NCBI GenBank assembly: GCA_902627335.1
Contig: CACOIV010000007.1
Span: 1 to 56,612 of the forward strand
Length of the DNA: 56,612 nucleotides
Direction: 5' to 3'
Origin: an uncultured Prochlorococcus sp.
Lineage (GTDB): Bacteria > Cyanobacteriota > Cyanobacteriia > PCC-6307 > Cyanobiaceae
Positions 56,038-56,612 of the stretch are shown here, in pieces. Numbering within the stretch: the stretch's first letter is position 1; each line of letters opens with the position of its first letter. Under the pieces are notes generated by a model. The model saw nothing but the letters and a program-made list of their open reading frames with translations, had not been told where the DNA came from and did not search any database. The translations under genes and the position numbers were made by a program.

Positions 56038-56612
56038 TTGCAAAAATTCAAAAAATTATTTTATTCTGCACTTTCAATTTCTGTTCTATGCAATTTGTCT
56101 TATCCCGCTAATTCTACAGAAAAAGAAGTAAGAGTTTATTCAGGTAGACACTATAATACCGATAGGGCTGTGTATAAACAATTTGCAGAGGAAACGGGTA
56201 TAAAGGTTAGGCTTATAGAAGCTGCAGGTATATCATTAATTGAAAGATTAAAAAGAGAGGGATCTAATTCCCAAGCAGACTTGATACTTTTAGTTGATGC
56301 TGCAAGGATAACCAATGCTGCAAAAGCTGGTTTGCTTCAAAGTATTGAATCATCCAGCTTAGAAAATGATGTACCAAATGGATTAAAAGATCCTGGTAAA
56401 AAATGGTATGCACTCACAAGAAGAGTAAGAGTTTTAGTTGCTAATCCGAAGGTTGTTGATATAAGTAAAATAAAAGATTATACGGATTTATCTGATCCTT
56501 CCTTAAAGGGAAAAGTTTGCTTGAGGAATAGAAAAAGTCCATATAATCAATCTTTAGTAGCTAATCAAATAGTTAATAAAGGAGAGCAAGTAACTAAAAA
56601 TTGGTTGAGCGG
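56038..56612 (+). CDS. Iron(III) ABC transporter substrate-binding protein, IdiA/FutA type (partial)
   Basis: Partial: about 191 codons to the window end. From a TTG start, MQKFKKLFYSALSISVLCNL is a signal peptide; the mature part begins EVRVYSGRHYNTDRAVYKQF, with the YSGRHYNTD motif that contributes iron-binding tyrosine and histidine in FutA-like proteins, followed by ADLILLVDAARITNAAKAGLL and WYALTRRVRVLVANPKVVD. Binds ferric iron in the periplasm for an ABC importer (permease and ATPase not in the window). Divergent from the PiuC-like gene; the roughly 90 bases between should carry iron-responsive control, but no unambiguous Fur box was recognised. Confidence 0.92.
   Translation, partial: MQKFKKLFYSALSISVLCNLSYPANSTEKEVRVYSGRHYNTDRAVYKQFAEETGIKVRLIEAAGISLIERLKREGSNSQADLILLVDAARITNAAKAGLLQSIESSSLENDVPNGLKDPGKKWYALTRRVRVLVANPKVVDISKIKDYTDLSDPSLKGKVCLRNRKSPYNQSLVANQIVNKGEQVTKNWLS

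Overview
The window is a stretch of chromosome from a marine picocyanobacterium, most likely a high-light-adapted Prochlorococcus. Four things point there: the very low GC content, a Pcb-type chlorophyll a/b antenna gene beside an isiB-type flavodoxin, cyanobacterial families (DUF2808, DUF3386, DUF1824, Ycf46-like AAA, SomA-type porins), and the gene order rpmH-rnpA-PH domain-yidC. No plasmid, phage, insertion sequence or CRISPR was seen. Strain assignment is inference.

Positions 1-24,300 form a cell-surface polysaccharide island. It holds (i) a minus-strand run of a ThDP (TPP) enzyme, an HpcH/HpaI-type aldolase, an epimerase and an MsbA-like ABC half-transporter, divergent from rfbF-rfbG (CDP-4-keto-6-deoxyglucose) and two genes of unknown function; (ii) a rhamnosyltransferase-like GT2 with rmlA-rmlC-rmlD-rmlB (dTDP-L-rhamnose); (iii) a CysQ-type phosphatase, a UDP-glucuronate epimerase, an initiating sugar-phosphate transferase, a Wzy/WaaL-like polymerase or ligase, and UDP-glucose dehydrogenase; (iv) tRNA-Arg(TCT); (v) manC-gmd-wcaG (GDP-L-fucose). 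Together these supply at least four activated sugar types, a lipid-linked initiation step, a possible flippase and a polymerase/ligase, which fits Wzy-type O-antigen or capsule assembly.

Positions 24,400-38,800 are housekeeping: rsmI, a decayed cysQ pseudogene, pnp, rpsN, rseP, serS, Ycf46-like AAA, yidC, PH domain, rnpA, rpmH, DUF2808, aroH, sppA and an EamA transporter. Two membrane or soluble glycosyltransferases follow at 38.9-41.8 kb, then small conserved genes and an AEC-family carrier.

Positions 43,400-56,612 look like an iron and redox region: SemiSWEET and a peroxiredoxin-like protein diverge from isiB, pcb and a DUF3386 gene. After small conserved genes and glyQ come two tandem SomA-like porins, a TPR-sulfotransferase, and at the right edge a PiuC-like dioxygenase divergent from an IdiA/FutA iron-binding protein that is cut by the window end.

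The most notable observations are a multiply broken cysQ between rsmI and pnp while an intact, different CysQ sits in the island; two genes (ugd and the AEC carrier) whose conserved N-termini have no ATG/GTG/TTG start in frame; a possible branched-chain CDP-sugar module; an 11-bp perfect dyad upstream of pcb; a porin paralogue that lacks the SLH and coiled-coil anchor; and a TPR-sulfotransferase with nearly identical tandem repeats.
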